DNA from: Shewanella fidelis ATCC BAA-318
GTDB lineage: Bacteria; Pseudomonadota; Gammaproteobacteria; Enterobacterales; Shewanellaceae
Direction of reading: 5' to 3'
DNA length: 64,000 nt
Assembly: GCF_000518605.1 (NCBI RefSeq)
Contig: NZ_KI912458.1
Location: forward strand, 1-64,000
In this document: in pieces, positions 63,858 through 64,000 of the stretch
How positions within the stretch are numbered: the stretch's first letter is position 1
Layout: the number at the start of each line of letters is the position of its first letter
Position numbers and translations under genes: made by a program
The notes under the pieces: generated by a model
The model's database searches: none
Seen by the model: the letters and a program-made list of their open reading frames with translations, nothing else
Told to the model about the DNA's origin: nothing

Positions 63858-64000
63858 TATTTAGCCTCACTATCAGTGATGAGCGCAGCAGGTAAAAATG
63901 CTGAGTTCAAACCTTTGCTAATAGTGACTTTAGCGGACTTAAACATGGCACTTAACTCACCGTTATCACGGTATAGCGCAACGTTTGCTTCGAGTGAGCG
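63857..64000 (-). CDS. pfaA: PfaA, C-terminal end (truncated by window edge)
   Basis: Last 47 codons of a gene that starts beyond the right edge. The sequence ALYRDNGELSAMFKSAKVTI followed by SKGLNSAFLPAALI matches the C-terminus of PfaA, the large KS-MAT-ACP-KR-DH subunit. Stop TAG overlaps the pfaB GTG by one base. The number of ACP repeats, a strain-specific property linked to yield, lies outside the window. Confidence 0.9.
   Translation of the reverse strand, partial: RSLEANVALYRDNGELSAMFKSAKVTISKGLNSAFLPAALITDSEAK

Noticed and set aside
1..64000. CRISPR array, tRNA, rRNA, prophage or complete insertion sequence
   Set aside because: No regularly spaced repeats, no tRNA cloverleaf noticed and no intact transposase, integrase or phage structural gene seen.

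Overview
The window reads as chromosomal DNA from a Shewanella-type marine gammaproteobacterium. The strongest reason is the pfa polyunsaturated fatty acid synthase cluster at the right end (end of pfaA, then pfaB, pfaC and pfaD on the minus strand). Supporting signs are moderate GC, Fur- and CRP-type sites, an MSHA-like prepilin, c-di-GMP enzymes, a penicillin acylase-family protein and several outer-membrane TonB receptors. No rRNA, tRNA, CRISPR array, intact insertion sequence or prophage was seen.

Layout. 1-0.8 kb: a tandem family of small-RNA-like transcription units on the minus strand, each behind a sigma-E-like promoter; two have clear intrinsic terminators and the third runs off the left edge. 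0.8-9.2 kb: mostly housekeeping and orphan genes (thiol peroxidase, YfaZ-like porin, a 7TMR-DISM protein with a degenerate GGDEF domain, a 58-aa charged protein, an RsmB-like rRNA methyltransferase, DUF2461, YaiI, a DUF559/Vsr-like predicted nuclease, an orphan AbrB-type protein, an ABM monooxygenase). 9.5-11.6 kb: pseudouridine catabolism operon psuK-psuG, the kinase carrying an HTH domain. 11.6-13.3 kb: a large curlin-repeat amyloid-like protein. 13.9-22.2 kb: gltS, a secreted unknown, Nudix, trmK, a Rossmann protein, pepT, a fetB-like permease without its ATPase, a small zinc ribbon, rsmS and DUF599. 22.2-25.2 kb: an ABC1/UbiB-type kinase and an LRR-protein kinase fusion. 25.3-29.3 kb: PepSY protein, PhoP/PhoQ-like two-component pair and a His-rich DUF3300 protein, all on one strand.

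29.5-38.4 kb: VOC protein, a secreted protein with a C-terminal sorting-like tail, two TonB-dependent receptors each with a Fur-type site, and a periplasmic M20 amidohydrolase. 38.4-41.2 kb: a membrane-anchored TPR protein that looks like a CadC-type regulator without its DNA-binding half, then RhlE helicase. 41.4-45 kb: accessory-looking stretch (pentapeptide-repeat/glycine-rich lipoprotein, a small lipoprotein with an in-frame hexanucleotide repeat, a gene-poor stretch with a possible decayed transposase, a zinc-ribbon protein). 45-50.7 kb: penicillin acylase family protein, then a LysR regulator divergent from a two-gene amino-acid operon (DSD1-type PLP enzyme plus ornithine cyclodeaminase-family reductase). 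50.7-53.3 kb: lone prepilin and a CHASE4-GGDEF diguanylate cyclase whose start codon is problematic. 53.3-53.6 kb: a 321-bp MITE-like element with 16-bp perfect terminal inverted repeats. 53.7-64 kb: pfaD, pfaC, pfaB and the 3' end of pfaA; pfaA/pfaB and pfaB/pfaC overlap stop-to-start, which suggests translational coupling.

The least expected item is the tandem sigma-E-like sRNA family at the left edge. Next are the LRR-kinase, the curlin-repeat protein with a large internal duplication, and the DSD1/OCD operon that resembles part of the beta-hydroxyaspartate cycle. All functional calls come from reading the sequence and recalling family motifs; no database search was run.
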